Shown here piece by piece: positions 24,363 through 34,400 of a stretch of DNA of 64,000 bases. Numbering within the stretch: the first letter of the stretch is position 1; each line of letters starts with the position of its first letter. Below the pieces are notes generated by a model, which worked only from the letters and a program-made list of their open reading frames with translations, made no database searches and was not told where the DNA came from. The position numbers were made by a program, and so were the translations under genes. Source of the stretch: Paenibacillus sp. ACRRX (GTDB taxonomy: Bacteria > Bacillota > Bacilli > Paenibacillales > Paenibacillaceae); NCBI RefSeq assembly GCF_022346885.1, contig NZ_JAKRNK010000002.1, positions 434,001-498,000 of the forward strand, given 5' to 3'.

Positions 24363-24823
24363 CGGATCACTGTGAACACTGGTTCACATACATTCAATAC
24401 GTTTCAGAATAAGAGGCTATCACATTTCGGCGGAGATATCAGGGCTCCGCTCTTTGTGATGCCAAGAATAATAAAATGTAAAAAAACGCTTCCAAAACAA
24501 TTGAAACAACTAACCAAGTGTGATATAAATAATGTTAATAGAATTGCCATTTAACAACCCGCTTCGTAACGTTTGGCCGCCGACAATTATTAATCCTCAT
24601 ACCCTCATTAATTTTTGCTCGACACTCAACTTTTCATCATCCCATGTTAGCCTCTACTTTCTTTCTTTATTAATTCGGATATTCTCACTAATAGACGATA
24701 CAGATGGACTGGCTCGAAATAATAGAGTGCTGGGGGAGGTGGTTGCAGCTCATACTGTTTAGCTTGCTCACAGCTATGGGTCGACACATGTAGCTTATAC
24801 AAATCGAAGGGTGATGATGATTG
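24363..24823. other. Intergenic region, nothing recognised
   Basis: About 460 bp of AT-rich DNA before a small secreted protein gene. Short open frames exist but lack ribosome sites or recognisable content. The promoter for the next gene should be at its right end. Confidence 0.45.
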
Positions 24824-25219
24824 ATGAAAAGATTGTCCGGTGTTATTTTTTTGTATGTTATGGTAGCACTCTTATTCTCCTCACCAGCATCTGCATATGA
24901 AGGTTATCAATATTATCAACACAACACATATAGCCATCTGAATGTCAAAATTGATGTTGCATATAAAGGTCCTGAAACAAGCGGTACACGTCAGTTTGTC
25001 GTTAGATTGTTTAAGATTACCCCTTGGGGTGAGATGCCTGGAGAAAATGATATTTTTATTAATTTTGATTTATCAGAGCCCAAGCCTCATCCTAATGCCT
25101 ATCGTATCAAAACGGTGGTTGATACCTTCTTCCAACTTGATCCTGGCCAATATGTGATCCGAGTATATGCTGACGGCGGTGCTGATAAATGGTCATACAG
25201 CATTGCGGCGCCTTATTAA
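24824..25219 (+). CDS. Small secreted protein of unknown function
   Basis: 131 residues with a textbook signal peptide (KRLSGVIFLYVMVALLFSSPASA, cleaved before YEG). The mature part is rich in Tyr and hydrophobic beta-strand-like stretches (HLNVKIDVAYKG, RQFVVRLFKI, PGQYVIRVYADGG), which suggests a single beta-sandwich domain resembling pre-peptidase (PPC) domains. AAGGGTG precedes the ATG. It is isolated from the biosynthetic operon and convergent with it. No function can be given. Confidence 0.65.
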   Translation: MKRLSGVIFLYVMVALLFSSPASAYEGYQYYQHNTYSHLNVKIDVAYKGPETSGTRQFVVRLFKITPWGEMPGENDIFINFDLSEPKPHPNAYRIKTVVDTFFQLDPGQYVIRVYADGGADKWSYSIAAPY

Positions 25220-25242
25220 TTAGAACTTAAGAAGTTCAATCA

Positions 25243-25284
25243 AAAAGAGCAGACCTTCCAGTAGCATGGAAGCGTCTGCTCTTC
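25243..25284. terminator. Bidirectional terminator at the end of the biosynthetic operon
   Basis: AGAGCAGACCTTCC (25246-25259) pairs with GGAAGCGTCTGCTCT (25267-25281) with one bulge. The exits are TCTTATTT (plus) and TTTTTGATTG (minus). Confidence 0.88.
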
Positions 25285-25288
25285 TTAT

Positions 25289-26395
25289 TTATGATATTGT
25301 GGCAGGCTCACTTGTATATACAGTTACAACCCTTTTATCAAGGGAAGACCGCTCGATGCCATTATTGACACAGAGCTCGTCAAGCAGTTGATCCAACACT
25401 ACTTTTTCAGTCGTGAACAGTGTCTCAAGACCTTCATCTATTTTATCCAACAAAGCGGGAAGCGTTGTAAAATAATACTTTAACAACAAATTTCTCAGCT
25501 TCAGTGCCAAACGCTCCATACTTTCATATGCCTGAAGTGTTGTGCTGTCGGCATTTAGATACCCATGCTGTTGCAAATAACGAATTCGCTGCACCATAAA
25601 TCTTTTGTGCTCCCAGAGCAAATGCAGAGGACGAACGTCTAAGGCAATCTGATCCTTCCCCAGCAGTTTGAAATAATGCTGTAGCGCCTGATAAACTTTC
25701 ATTCCATATACACCTGGTTCCAAGTTGCGATATAAGCCCATCCGCCGGGATGAGTTAATGCCGTGGAGATACTCTGTCAATGATTCCATCATCACACCGA
25801 GATCAAAATCATATAATCCGTATTTCAAGTCATACTTGGTTTGTTCATAATTGTCAGCTTTACGGAACATACTAATATAGTTGTGTGTTGTTGGACTATT
25901 GTAGGCCGTCTCAAACTCTTCAAAACTAATTTCCCGGCAGCTAAAAGCCCGATCCCTATTAAAACCCGCAACCGTATAAGTCTGTTTGTCCAAATTGTAC
26001 CCTAACACTAGCAGATCATGGGTCATGTGTCGGAAATTATAGCACAACGTGTTTGGAATGTAATATTCATCGATATAAGAGAAGAAGTAAAAGCCCCGGT
26101 CAATATGATCGATAATAAAATCACGTATGTTGATATTCATTCGGGTCAACATCTCTTTATCCGTACGATGATAATCCAGCCAAGGCACATTGCCAAAAAT
26201 AATTAACAGGTCCGGGTAAAAATCCAATCGATACTCACCTAGATCAATGTACTGCTGTGTTATATGAAGCTGAACATAGTTTGTGTAAAACCAATCCATA
26301 CAGCGCTCGTCATCTTGAAGAACACCAAGTACATAGGCATGCCCCAGAAAACCATACAATTGTGGCTGGCTAAAAGGTAATATGTTCTCCCGCAT
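25289..26395 (-). CDS. BtrH/C39-like protein lacking the catalytic cysteine
   Basis: A 368-residue soluble protein, last in the biosynthetic operon. Residues about 5-170 align in outline with the C-terminal domain of PKS-2: an opening NILPFSQPQLYGFLGHAYVL corresponds to the PKS stretch with the Cys, and HMTHDLLVLGYNLDKQTYTVAGF matches its LDHTLLVYGYN region. The nucleophile position is occupied by Leu in LYGFLGHA, and the Asp by Asn or Phe, while His is kept. In butirosin synthesis BtrH transfers an acyl chain from an ACP to an amine; here the loss of Cys suggests a partner or scaffold, not an enzyme. The helical C-terminal half (about 190-368) is unique. GAGG before ATG 26395 sets the start; another ATG lies at 26407. 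Confidence 0.6.
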   Translation of the reverse strand: MRENILPFSQPQLYGFLGHAYVLGVLQDDERCMDWFYTNYVQLHITQQYIDLGEYRLDFYPDLLIIFGNVPWLDYHRTDKEMLTRMNINIRDFIIDHIDRGFYFFSYIDEYYIPNTLCYNFRHMTHDLLVLGYNLDKQTYTVAGFNRDRAFSCREISFEEFETAYNSPTTHNYISMFRKADNYEQTKYDLKYGLYDFDLGVMMESLTEYLHGINSSRRMGLYRNLEPGVYGMKVYQALQHYFKLLGKDQIALDVRPLHLLWEHKRFMVQRIRYLQQHGYLNADSTTLQAYESMERLALKLRNLLLKYYFTTLPALLDKIDEGLETLFTTEKVVLDQLLDELCVNNGIERSSLDKRVVTVYTSEPATIS

Positions 26396-26444
26396 GAAAA
26401 TCCTCATTTCTTATCTGAGTAGTATAGTAGGTCAATAAAATGGA

Positions 26445-27587
26445 TTAGAAAGAATCTTTATCTGCAAACATGCGGACACATCGATTACAAACCAATAAAT
26501 TGTCATTTCGCATATAATTGCGGAATTTGACTGCACGTTCCCCTTCCCACATATCCTGGAACGTATCTTCGTAAATGTTGCCATATTTATAATCCGGGAA
26601 ATCTACACAAGGGTATACATCCCCAGTACGACGGACAACCAGCTCATGCCATGGTGCAACACATTTGGTATGGCCAAATACGTTATCAATGTCGGTGAAA
26701 TATTCATGAATATCGATATACTGCGAGGAATCGACTCCCTCAGAGCGCCATATTTCTTCCATATCACGTTTTAATAATTGGGTATCGATGCCGATATCTT
26801 CCTCAACAAAGCCCTGCCAAGCAGGAGATACGTTGCAATCCAGATGCTCTTTCATTTGTTCTGCGTACATTAAACCGCGTTCCTGTGACGTAAACAGCAG
26901 TGGAGCGAAGTTAACCGACATATCGCGGCGCTTTGTCCAAGGTGTCTTCGTGTCATGCAGGACAATGTTGGCGTCCTTGAAGCGATCTCTGAGCGCTTGC
27001 ATGAAGTTTTTGGTACTTTTGTAGTTGTACTTGGACAATACCATCGTAATGTTAATAAAGGGAAACATTTTATTGTTTCGTTTTTTCTCTTGAATCAACA
27101 TTTCAACATTTTCACAGACCGTATTAAAGCTGCCTTTGCCTCGAATGGAATCGTGGAATTCTTCAGGTCCGTCAAGAGAAATATTCATGGCTACAATATT
27201 TTTCATAATAAACGGAATCTGCTTTTTCATTAATGAACCATTTGTCAACAAATAAATGTTGGCCTTTTTACTGCGCAGATGTTCAACCAGCTCATTTAAA
27301 TGCTTGTACAGCATCGGTTCTCCGCCCGTAATTATGACACCCAACTTCTTGTTGTTCGCCGTCACCTGATCGATAAACCCTTTCAGAACGTTAATGTCGA
27401 GCTGTTCACGAATGACACGCTGCGGCTCCTTTAACGCCCAACCTGTCTCCCCCCAAATGTGGCAGAAGCTGCAACGATAATTGCACATCTCAGACGGGAA
27501 AAGAGTTAATTGTTTAATCTCTGGTGTTAAATTGCGGACATAATCATTTAATGCTTCATCTCTTAAACCTATTGCTTCAGTTAACAT
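26445..27587 (-). CDS. Radical SAM/SPASM-domain protein
   Basis: 380 residues. The radical SAM cluster motif is CNYRCSFC near residue 35, followed by GVIITGGEPMLYKH near 85 and NISLDGPEEFHDSIRG near 135. The C-terminal SPASM-like region has CVAPWHELVVRRTGDVYPC then LVCNRC, which would hold auxiliary Fe-S clusters. Such enzymes use S-adenosylmethionine radicals to modify peptides or sugars (BtrN in butirosin synthesis is one). It lies between a discrete ACP and a BtrH-like gene in the same operon, so it may act on an ACP-bound or released intermediate. The ATG has GAGG. Confidence 0.85.
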   Translation of the reverse strand: MLTEAIGLRDEALNDYVRNLTPEIKQLTLFPSEMCNYRCSFCHIWGETGWALKEPQRVIREQLDINVLKGFIDQVTANNKKLGVIITGGEPMLYKHLNELVEHLRSKKANIYLLTNGSLMKKQIPFIMKNIVAMNISLDGPEEFHDSIRGKGSFNTVCENVEMLIQEKKRNNKMFPFINITMVLSKYNYKSTKNFMQALRDRFKDANIVLHDTKTPWTKRRDMSVNFAPLLFTSQERGLMYAEQMKEHLDCNVSPAWQGFVEEDIGIDTQLLKRDMEEIWRSEGVDSSQYIDIHEYFTDIDNVFGHTKCVAPWHELVVRRTGDVYPCVDFPDYKYGNIYEDTFQDMWEGERAVKFRNYMRNDNLLVCNRCVRMFADKDSF

Positions 27588-27655
27588 ATTAGTTTCCTCG
27601 CCTTCATCTTCTATATATAGGGTTGTGTTGCAGGGTCAACAGGCACATAGCAGGA

Positions 27656-27925
27656 TTATTCGTTCTCGCCATCCGAAGATAAAATGTAGTTCATAATGCT
27701 GTTAATTGTCATAAAATTACGAAAATCCAAATCTTCATCTTTCCAAGTCACGCCAAACTCCATTTCTGCAGCAATGACCAGCTTAATAAACGTAACCGAG
27801 TTGACTCCTAACACCGTCAGCTCATCATCTGGGCCTAGTTGGTCCAAAGCATCACTGTCATCAACATTGTCCTTCAGCATTTCAATTACACGTGCCCGCA
27901 AGTCGTTTTGAAGTTCGGTTGTCAT
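27656..27925 (-). CDS. Discrete acyl carrier protein
   Basis: 89 residues, acidic four-helix ACP. The phosphopantetheine attachment site is the Ser in GVNSVTFIKLV near residue 43, in an L-G-V-N-S context. It has an excellent AGGAGG site. It follows the PKS-2 gene by 42 bases and precedes the radical SAM gene. A stand-alone ACP beside a BtrH-like protein recalls BtrI in butirosin synthesis, where it carries the acyl chain that BtrH transfers. Which chain it carries here is not known. Confidence 0.88.
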   Translation of the reverse strand: MTTELQNDLRARVIEMLKDNVDDSDALDQLGPDDELTVLGVNSVTFIKLVIAAEMEFGVTWKDEDLDFRNFMTINSIMNYILSSDGENE

Positions 27926-27967
27926 TGTAAATTCCTCCTAAAATGTTTGAATGATGGATTTATATAT

Positions 27968-30900
27968 TTAATTGCAAGGTGTAAGCAGCAGTTGGGTCAA
28001 GCGACGTTCTTCCTCCACAACTTCCTGCAACCTGATGCAGCAGGATTGGAACACTTCTGGCTTGTACACAGGCAGATACAAAAAACGAACGACGCCTTTA
28101 CGTACTTCATCCCATTTTTTAATGATGCGTTCGATGGACTGCAAAGTATCACTCTCAACTCCGTATAACTGCCTTATGCGATAGCTGTCCACATGTTTGG
28201 CGTTAATCACTTCGTTGCAGAATGTAATCGTATCGTCCAAATGGAGTTTGAGCTGCTCCTCATCGGATGTCCAGCGACGGAATGACTCGATATAAAGGGT
28301 AAGCGCCTGCACACTTTGTTCCAACAAATTCAAGCGTCCATTCAGCAGTGAGACATAAGCGTGAAGCGGCTGTTTGACTTCTCCATGGATTGTCAGGGAG
28401 GAAGATTCAGCGCTGAAAATATAGTGAGTCGCCTCATGTCCGCGATGCAAAAAGCGTTCACGGAAGCCAAGGTGTCCCTGCTCCAGGTCTGTGAAGGACA
28501 GAACACATTTCTTGTATGACAAGTTTTCTCGACGGTCATGCTCTATCACATGGAACATCTGTGCCGCCTCGTTATAACCATATACAAGCAGCGTATGATC
28601 CAGATGTTCCTTTTCAAAAGTATCTTTGCGTATCGATTCGTGGTAAGCATCGACCCACACCACTACAGGACTACCATGTGAAATTGCTTCTATTAGCTCG
28701 GCCACAATGTTACTGGAATCTGCTCGTATATCCACCTTAATATTCAATTGCTTAAACATCTGCTGCATCGGATATTGCTCGTCGTAACGGATGCGGTACC
28801 CTTTGTCCAGATTTGCCTCATGCTGCCCGCTCTCTGCCTCGTGGTCATATTCATATAGAATTAGATCGTTAAGCATTATGCGCAGTGGGTCTTGACCAAA
28901 GTGCCGCACGATTGGAAATACCGAGTTAAAGAAACAATTTTTGTAGAACACATCGTTAAATGGCTCAATCGCCGGAATGATCACCTGTAGCGGTGTTCTA
29001 TTCATCTCAGAGTCGGTCAACTCAACGAGTGCTGCTTCAGCTTGAGACACTTCTGCAATAGTCGCAGCAGCTTCTGTATGAGCGACTGACATTGTAGCGC
29101 TTGGCTCTTGTATATCATTTGATATTGCCTCATGACTTGAACCGACTACGTATGCAGCCAGCTCTGTGATTGAGCTAAATCGATACAGATCATCTGAGTT
29201 GATCGTGACGTGTTGCCGCTCCAACTCTACCTCCATTCGGATAGCTTGAATGGAGTTGCCGCCTAGCTCAAAGAATGAATCGTAGACGTCAATTTCAGTT
29301 ATCCCAAGCAGCATTCCCCATACATTTGCAATTGTCTGTTCCGTCTCGCTGTATTGCCTGCTGTCCCTGCCCGTTAATTTCACAAACGCAATCGAAGACG
29401 AAGCTGCACTCACAACTGCCGCTTGATCAGGTAAGACAGGACCTCGCTCACCAATATCAGACGAGTACTTATCACCCCCTTTTTCTGCCTTTCTGTTCTC
29501 TTCTGTATAATCAGTCATTGATTCCAACCAGCAGCGTGACCGCTGAAACGGGTAGGTCGGTACACTGACCGTATATCGTTCTTCATCCAAATAAAGCAGT
29601 TCCCACTCGATGTCGGCACCTTGCGTATAAAGATGACATACCTCATACAGTCCGTCTGAATACGCTGATGTACGAGCCAGCATCTGTTGAATCAGTTCCC
29701 TGCACCGCTCGTTCTTAGTTCGTAGTTCTTCACTTGTCAGTGCCCCTACTTGGCTTTCTCCTCGCTGTACATTTCGAATCCGATGCTCGCCGTAGTACAC
29801 GCCCTCGAGCTGAAGAACTGGAGTTAGGTCTGTTTGTTGAAGTTGAGTCAGCTTTTGCCAAAGTTCTTTCTTGTCGTGTGCGGTCAAAGCTAATCGATAT
29901 CCGTAATGTCCTCTACCCGTATTTGCTGTATAACAGATGGATTGTAGATCCGCTGATGAGTTAGGCAGTAAAACTGCATACTCATCAATAAGCTGCTTAA
30001 TTCCTAGTTTGCTTTTAGCCGATAAGCACAAGGCCACCAGCTCTTGCTTAGGCTGGGCAGCCACTCGATTAGTGGTCAAGAGCGCATGCTCAGTAGGCGC
30101 TTCCTCCAACACAACATGACAATTCGTTCCGCTAAAGCCAAAAGAACTGACTCCACATCTCAGTGGGGTATCCCCTCCTTCCCAGTTACGTAGTTGGTCA
30201 TTTACGTAAACTGGCGAGCTTTCAAATGAAATTTTGCGGTTGGGCCTCGTAAAATGAAGGGTTGGCGGAAGCTGCTTATATTGAAGCGCAGCTATCGCTT
30301 TCAGAAGCCCAGCTATGCCAGAAGCGCTGTCCAAATGGCCCACATTCGTTTTGACCGAGCCCACCGCGCAAAACTGCTGCTTACTTGTGCGTCGTCTAAA
30401 GGCGCGCTGGATACCGTCAATTTCGATTGGGTCACCAAGCTTGGTACCCGTGCCGTGAGCTTCGATGTAGGTGATCGACTCCGGCGGAATACCTGCGTCT
30501 TTCCATGCTTGCAGAAGCAGTTGTTCCTGCGCCTGCGCGTTGGGTGCAGTAATGCCTGCTGATGCTCCATCCTGATTAACCGCGCTGCCTTTGATGACCG
30601 CATAAATACGGTCCCCGTCCTCGATAGCCCGCTCCAATGGCTTCAGCAGCAATGCTGCTGTACCTTCTCCCCAGACCGTACCGTCTGAGCTGTCGTCAAA
30701 AGTGCTTGTTCTAGCATTTGACGATTCGATTCCAATCGCAAACACATCGTCCACTGGCATGAGGCATACCTTCACCCCTCCAGTGAGCGCTTGATCACAA
30801 TCCCCGTTTCGTAGAGCCATACAAGCCAGGTGTACAGCTACCAAGGAGGAAGAGCAAGCCGTATCCACCAGAAAGGCTGGTCCTTTAAAATCTAGCAAAT

Positions 30901-31486
30901 AAGAAATCCGGCTCGCGATTAGAGAGGGCGTATTCCCAATACTAGCCATATCCACCAGTGTTGGCTGCCGCTTCGAAATGTATTGACCATATACGGGCCA
31001 ATCTGCATAACCTAGGTATACCCCAGTACGACTTCCTTTCAACCGATTCCCGCCATATCCAGCGTCCTCGATTGTTTTCCAAGCCGTTTCCAGAAACAGG
31101 CGCTGATTCGGGTCCATTAATGCCGCTTCTTTGGGAGATAAGTTAAAAAATCCGTAATCAAATTGATCAATTCTATCCAAATATCCGCCTTGGCTGAAAG
31201 TAATTTCTTGTTCATCAAGGCTCGTAAATTGTGTAATAAACGGTCGAGTATCCTGCTGCCTCTCAAGCGGCAAGGGTCTGACAAATTGTTGGCCATCGCG
31301 AATATTAGCCCAGAACTGCTCTAATGTGTTCGCTTGAGGCATATCCACACCAACGCCAATCACCGCAATATCCTTCACGTTGGGCACGTGTTCCTGCAAC
31401 TTGAGAGCCTTCAGAACTTGAAGTCCTGTCGCTCGATCCATCTTGCCGGCAGCCACATGTTCAAATATGATCTGAGCAGCTTTCAT
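27968..31486 (-). CDS. PKS-2: KS-ACP with C-terminal BtrH/C39-like domain
   Basis: 1172 residues. A ketosynthase occupies about 40-460 with DTACSSSL near 210, HGTGTKLGDP and NVGHLDSASG. A post-KS linker (about 480-640) follows, then an ACP (about 715-785; Ser of LGGNSIQAI near 744). No acyltransferase is present, as in trans-AT systems. From about 830 to the end is a domain with Cys in FYKNCFFNSVF near 849, His in LDHTLLVYGYN near 964 and Asp in IEHD near 979, matching the BtrH/peptidase C39-like Cys-His-Asp layout. With no thioesterase in the operon, this domain may release the chain onto an amine. The ATG overlaps the PKS-1 stop (ATGA). Confidence 0.85.
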   Translation of the reverse strand: MKAAQIIFEHVAAGKMDRATGLQVLKALKLQEHVPNVKDIAVIGVGVDMPQANTLEQFWANIRDGQQFVRPLPLERQQDTRPFITQFTSLDEQEITFSQGGYLDRIDQFDYGFFNLSPKEAALMDPNQRLFLETAWKTIEDAGYGGNRLKGSRTGVYLGYADWPVYGQYISKRQPTLVDMASIGNTPSLIASRISYLLDFKGPAFLVDTACSSSLVAVHLACMALRNGDCDQALTGGVKVCLMPVDDVFAIGIESSNARTSTFDDSSDGTVWGEGTAALLLKPLERAIEDGDRIYAVIKGSAVNQDGASAGITAPNAQAQEQLLLQAWKDAGIPPESITYIEAHGTGTKLGDPIEIDGIQRAFRRRTSKQQFCAVGSVKTNVGHLDSASGIAGLLKAIAALQYKQLPPTLHFTRPNRKISFESSPVYVNDQLRNWEGGDTPLRCGVSSFGFSGTNCHVVLEEAPTEHALLTTNRVAAQPKQELVALCLSAKSKLGIKQLIDEYAVLLPNSSADLQSICYTANTGRGHYGYRLALTAHDKKELWQKLTQLQQTDLTPVLQLEGVYYGEHRIRNVQRGESQVGALTSEELRTKNERCRELIQQMLARTSAYSDGLYEVCHLYTQGADIEWELLYLDEERYTVSVPTYPFQRSRCWLESMTDYTEENRKAEKGGDKYSSDIGERGPVLPDQAAVVSAASSSIAFVKLTGRDSRQYSETEQTIANVWGMLLGITEIDVYDSFFELGGNSIQAIRMEVELERQHVTINSDDLYRFSSITELAAYVVGSSHEAISNDIQEPSATMSVAHTEAAATIAEVSQAEAALVELTDSEMNRTPLQVIIPAIEPFNDVFYKNCFFNSVFPIVRHFGQDPLRIMLNDLILYEYDHEAESGQHEANLDKGYRIRYDEQYPMQQMFKQLNIKVDIRADSSNIVAELIEAISHGSPVVVWVDAYHESIRKDTFEKEHLDHTLLVYGYNEAAQMFHVIEHDRRENLSYKKCVLSFTDLEQGHLGFRERFLHRGHEATHYIFSAESSSLTIHGEVKQPLHAYVSLLNGRLNLLEQSVQALTLYIESFRRWTSDEEQLKLHLDDTITFCNEVINAKHVDSYRIRQLYGVESDTLQSIERIIKKWDEVRKGVVRFLYLPVYKPEVFQSCCIRLQEVVEEERRLTQLLLTPCN

Positions 31487-34400
31487 ACTCGGGCCACCTC
31501 CATTAAACGGTAACGTTCAACAGCTTCAGCGATCGTCAACGTTCCTGCCTCAATATGATCGAACCACGCGGACACCTCGGCCTCAAAACGGTCTTCCTCT
31601 TCCATTGGGACTGGCGCCGAAGCTTGCAGGCCAAAGCTAACATATTCAGCTAGCTTGGCAATGGTGGCATAGGAGAACATATCAGATATCGTCACCATGC
31701 CCGGATATTGAGCTTCAACCAGCGCATGTACTTTTGTGACCAGTATTGAGTCGCCGCCAATTTCAAAAAAGTTAGCGTTAATATCCAATTCCTCATAACC
31801 TAGAATGTGCCGCCAGGCTTCAGCAATACTCCGCTCGATGTTCGTATAATGACTATCTGCCTTCCCCTTAAGAGCAATTGCACTTGCTTTAATTTGCAAA
31901 GCAGGGCTGCCTATGCCTTGTCCCTTGACGTGATGTTTCGCTTCAATCCCGCTTACCCGTTTCTCCAACTGTTCTTGAACACGTTCAGTCATGCGGAACG
32001 GCAGCTTGTCCCCTAACTGGAACAAGACGGAATTTACATTTAATGGACCTACATACATTTGTGTAACATCATGCCTTAACGCGTCAGCAAAAGCTTCGAT
32101 CCCTTTTTTTACTGGCAGTACTTTAAACAGCTCTTTGTCTTCATCAACTTCTGTGTTCTCTGACAGACCCGTGTTATCCCATGCTGGCCAATTCAAGACA
32201 AACGTCCGCTTGCCTTGAATCAATGAACGGTTTGCCGCAACAGCATCAAGATAAGCGTTGGCAGCCGTGTAAGGTCCCGAGCCCATACCACCGACAAGTG
32301 TAATGGCAGAGGAGAACAAAGCAAGAAATTCCAGATTGTCATCTCGCAGTACCTGATCCAATACCCATGTGCCCTGCACCTTCGCTGCCATCACTTTTTC
32401 GAAATGATCCTGTGTCAACCGTCCGCTTATGTCTCCTTCAGCAATTCCTGCTGCATGAATAACACCTGTAACGGAACCGTATCGTGATCTAATATCGTCC
32501 ATGATTGCCTTTATGTGCGTTTCGCTCGTAATATCAGCTTGTACACATACAATCTTTGAGCCTGATCGCTCTATTTCTTGTAGAGTAGCGATGGTACGAC
32601 TTAAGTAGCCACCTGTCATATGCTGTTTCATTTGAGGTGGTGCATGATGAGATGGATCTGTATTAGAAATTTCATGTACAGCTGTATGTGAAACGTCGTA
32701 AGAATTGTCAATTGTAAAATGGTGATTATGATCGGATAAACGTTCCTGATGTAAAACGTACTCGTGGTGGGTGGGTTGTTCTTGAAGAATATGGTTCCAT
32801 TGTGTTTGCTCCGGGAACGGAGATCGGTTAAGCAAGATGATCTGAACAGGCTGTTGCCAAGCCAAGTATCGGGCTATGTGAAGTCCGATGCCTCCAAGTC
32901 CCCCGGAGATCACGTACACGCCATGAGGTTTGATCACTGGCTGATTGTCATCCATTTCTTTGTTTGCATTTGGCAAGTCCAGCTTGTCCAAACGCTCTAC
33001 ATAACGGATACCTTGTCGGTAGGCTGTTACATACTCTGCTGCGGGTGCACTGATTTCATGTATACAGCAATCCATGTCTGAATCCGAATCCATATCCAAA
33101 CATCTGATGTGGATGTATGGATATTCCCATCCTATTGCTTTGCTGAATCCAAATAAGGACGCATGCTCAGGCAGCAACGGATCAGGCAGACCTTCAAACG
33201 ATGCCTGCATCTTGCCTCCGATTGTCGAGGTGCCGCGGCGGGCAATGATCGTTAACTCCAATGCTTCATTCCACTCTTGACGAATGATCGCTTTAATGAT
33301 GCGGTGGAGTCGATATGCCCCGCTCTCCAAACGATTCTGGAGATCCGTAAGTGTTGCAGGTACTGTCGCTTCTTGTATCGTGCACATAAATACAATGTGG
33401 CGAACGTTTCTTTCCTTAAGCTGCTGCAGCAGCTTGTCATAGTCGGCTTCGCTGTCTTCTATCAGGTATGCATCCCTATCAACTTGCTTGTAACGTCCGG
33501 CGTAACCAACTTCAATAACAGTTGTTCCTGACTGGCGAAGCTTATCATTAAAAGCTGCAGCAGCCCCATCGTCATTTTTGAATACAAGCGTTGTAGCTCG
33601 TCTCATCCCAACCGAGTAGTCTCCGGATAAGGGCTGTGGCTGCCATACGGTATGGTAGTAGCGATTGTCATCTGTGGTCGCGGTTGTGTGCTGATCATAA
33701 TCCGCCAAATTCAGCCAGCAACGTTTGCCTTCAAACGGATAGCTAGGTGCATGCAGCCTGTTTGGCCTTACTCTGCGATACAGCGTATTCCATTGAATTT
33801 CGGCACCATGCGTATATTTCTCAGCTACTTGGTAACACGCTAGTTGGTCCGACTCCATATAATTAAGCAATGCTCTATTACCTGCTAATGACAGTTCTTT
33901 GCGGTCACTATCGGATTCAGGTCCAGCATCATAATAGTAGTAATGCACTTGTCCCTGGCGGAGTCCTTCTTGCTGTATCGTAAGCAGAGTGGATCTGAGA
34001 TGCTCACTACTTCCCGTCACTACGGCCAGCCGATGCTGATATTCGCCTCTACCCGTCTGCAGCGTATAACATAGATCACTTAAATTCATATCAGTTCCAA
34101 CGTCTAAATAATGGATGTAATCTTTAACCGACTGCTGCAACGCGTCCCTTGTTAAGGCAGACAGTACAAAAATGTAATCCTTCTTATCCGTCTGTAATCG
34201 GGGAGCGGAATTCAGATCCGTCGATTGACGATTTTTGACTGGTTGATTCGCTTCTTCCAGAACAATATGGCAATTCGTGCCGCTGATACCAAATGAACTA
34301 ACGCCGCAGCACCGTTTTTCAGCAGGATTGCTGGTCCACTCGCGCAGCTTGTCATTTACATAAACGGGTGAATCCTCGAAGCTGATCTTACGATTCGGGC

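Noticed and set aside
30313-30603. 96-codon minus-strand frame
   Set aside because: Alternative frame of PKS-2; the KS motifs are in the other frame.
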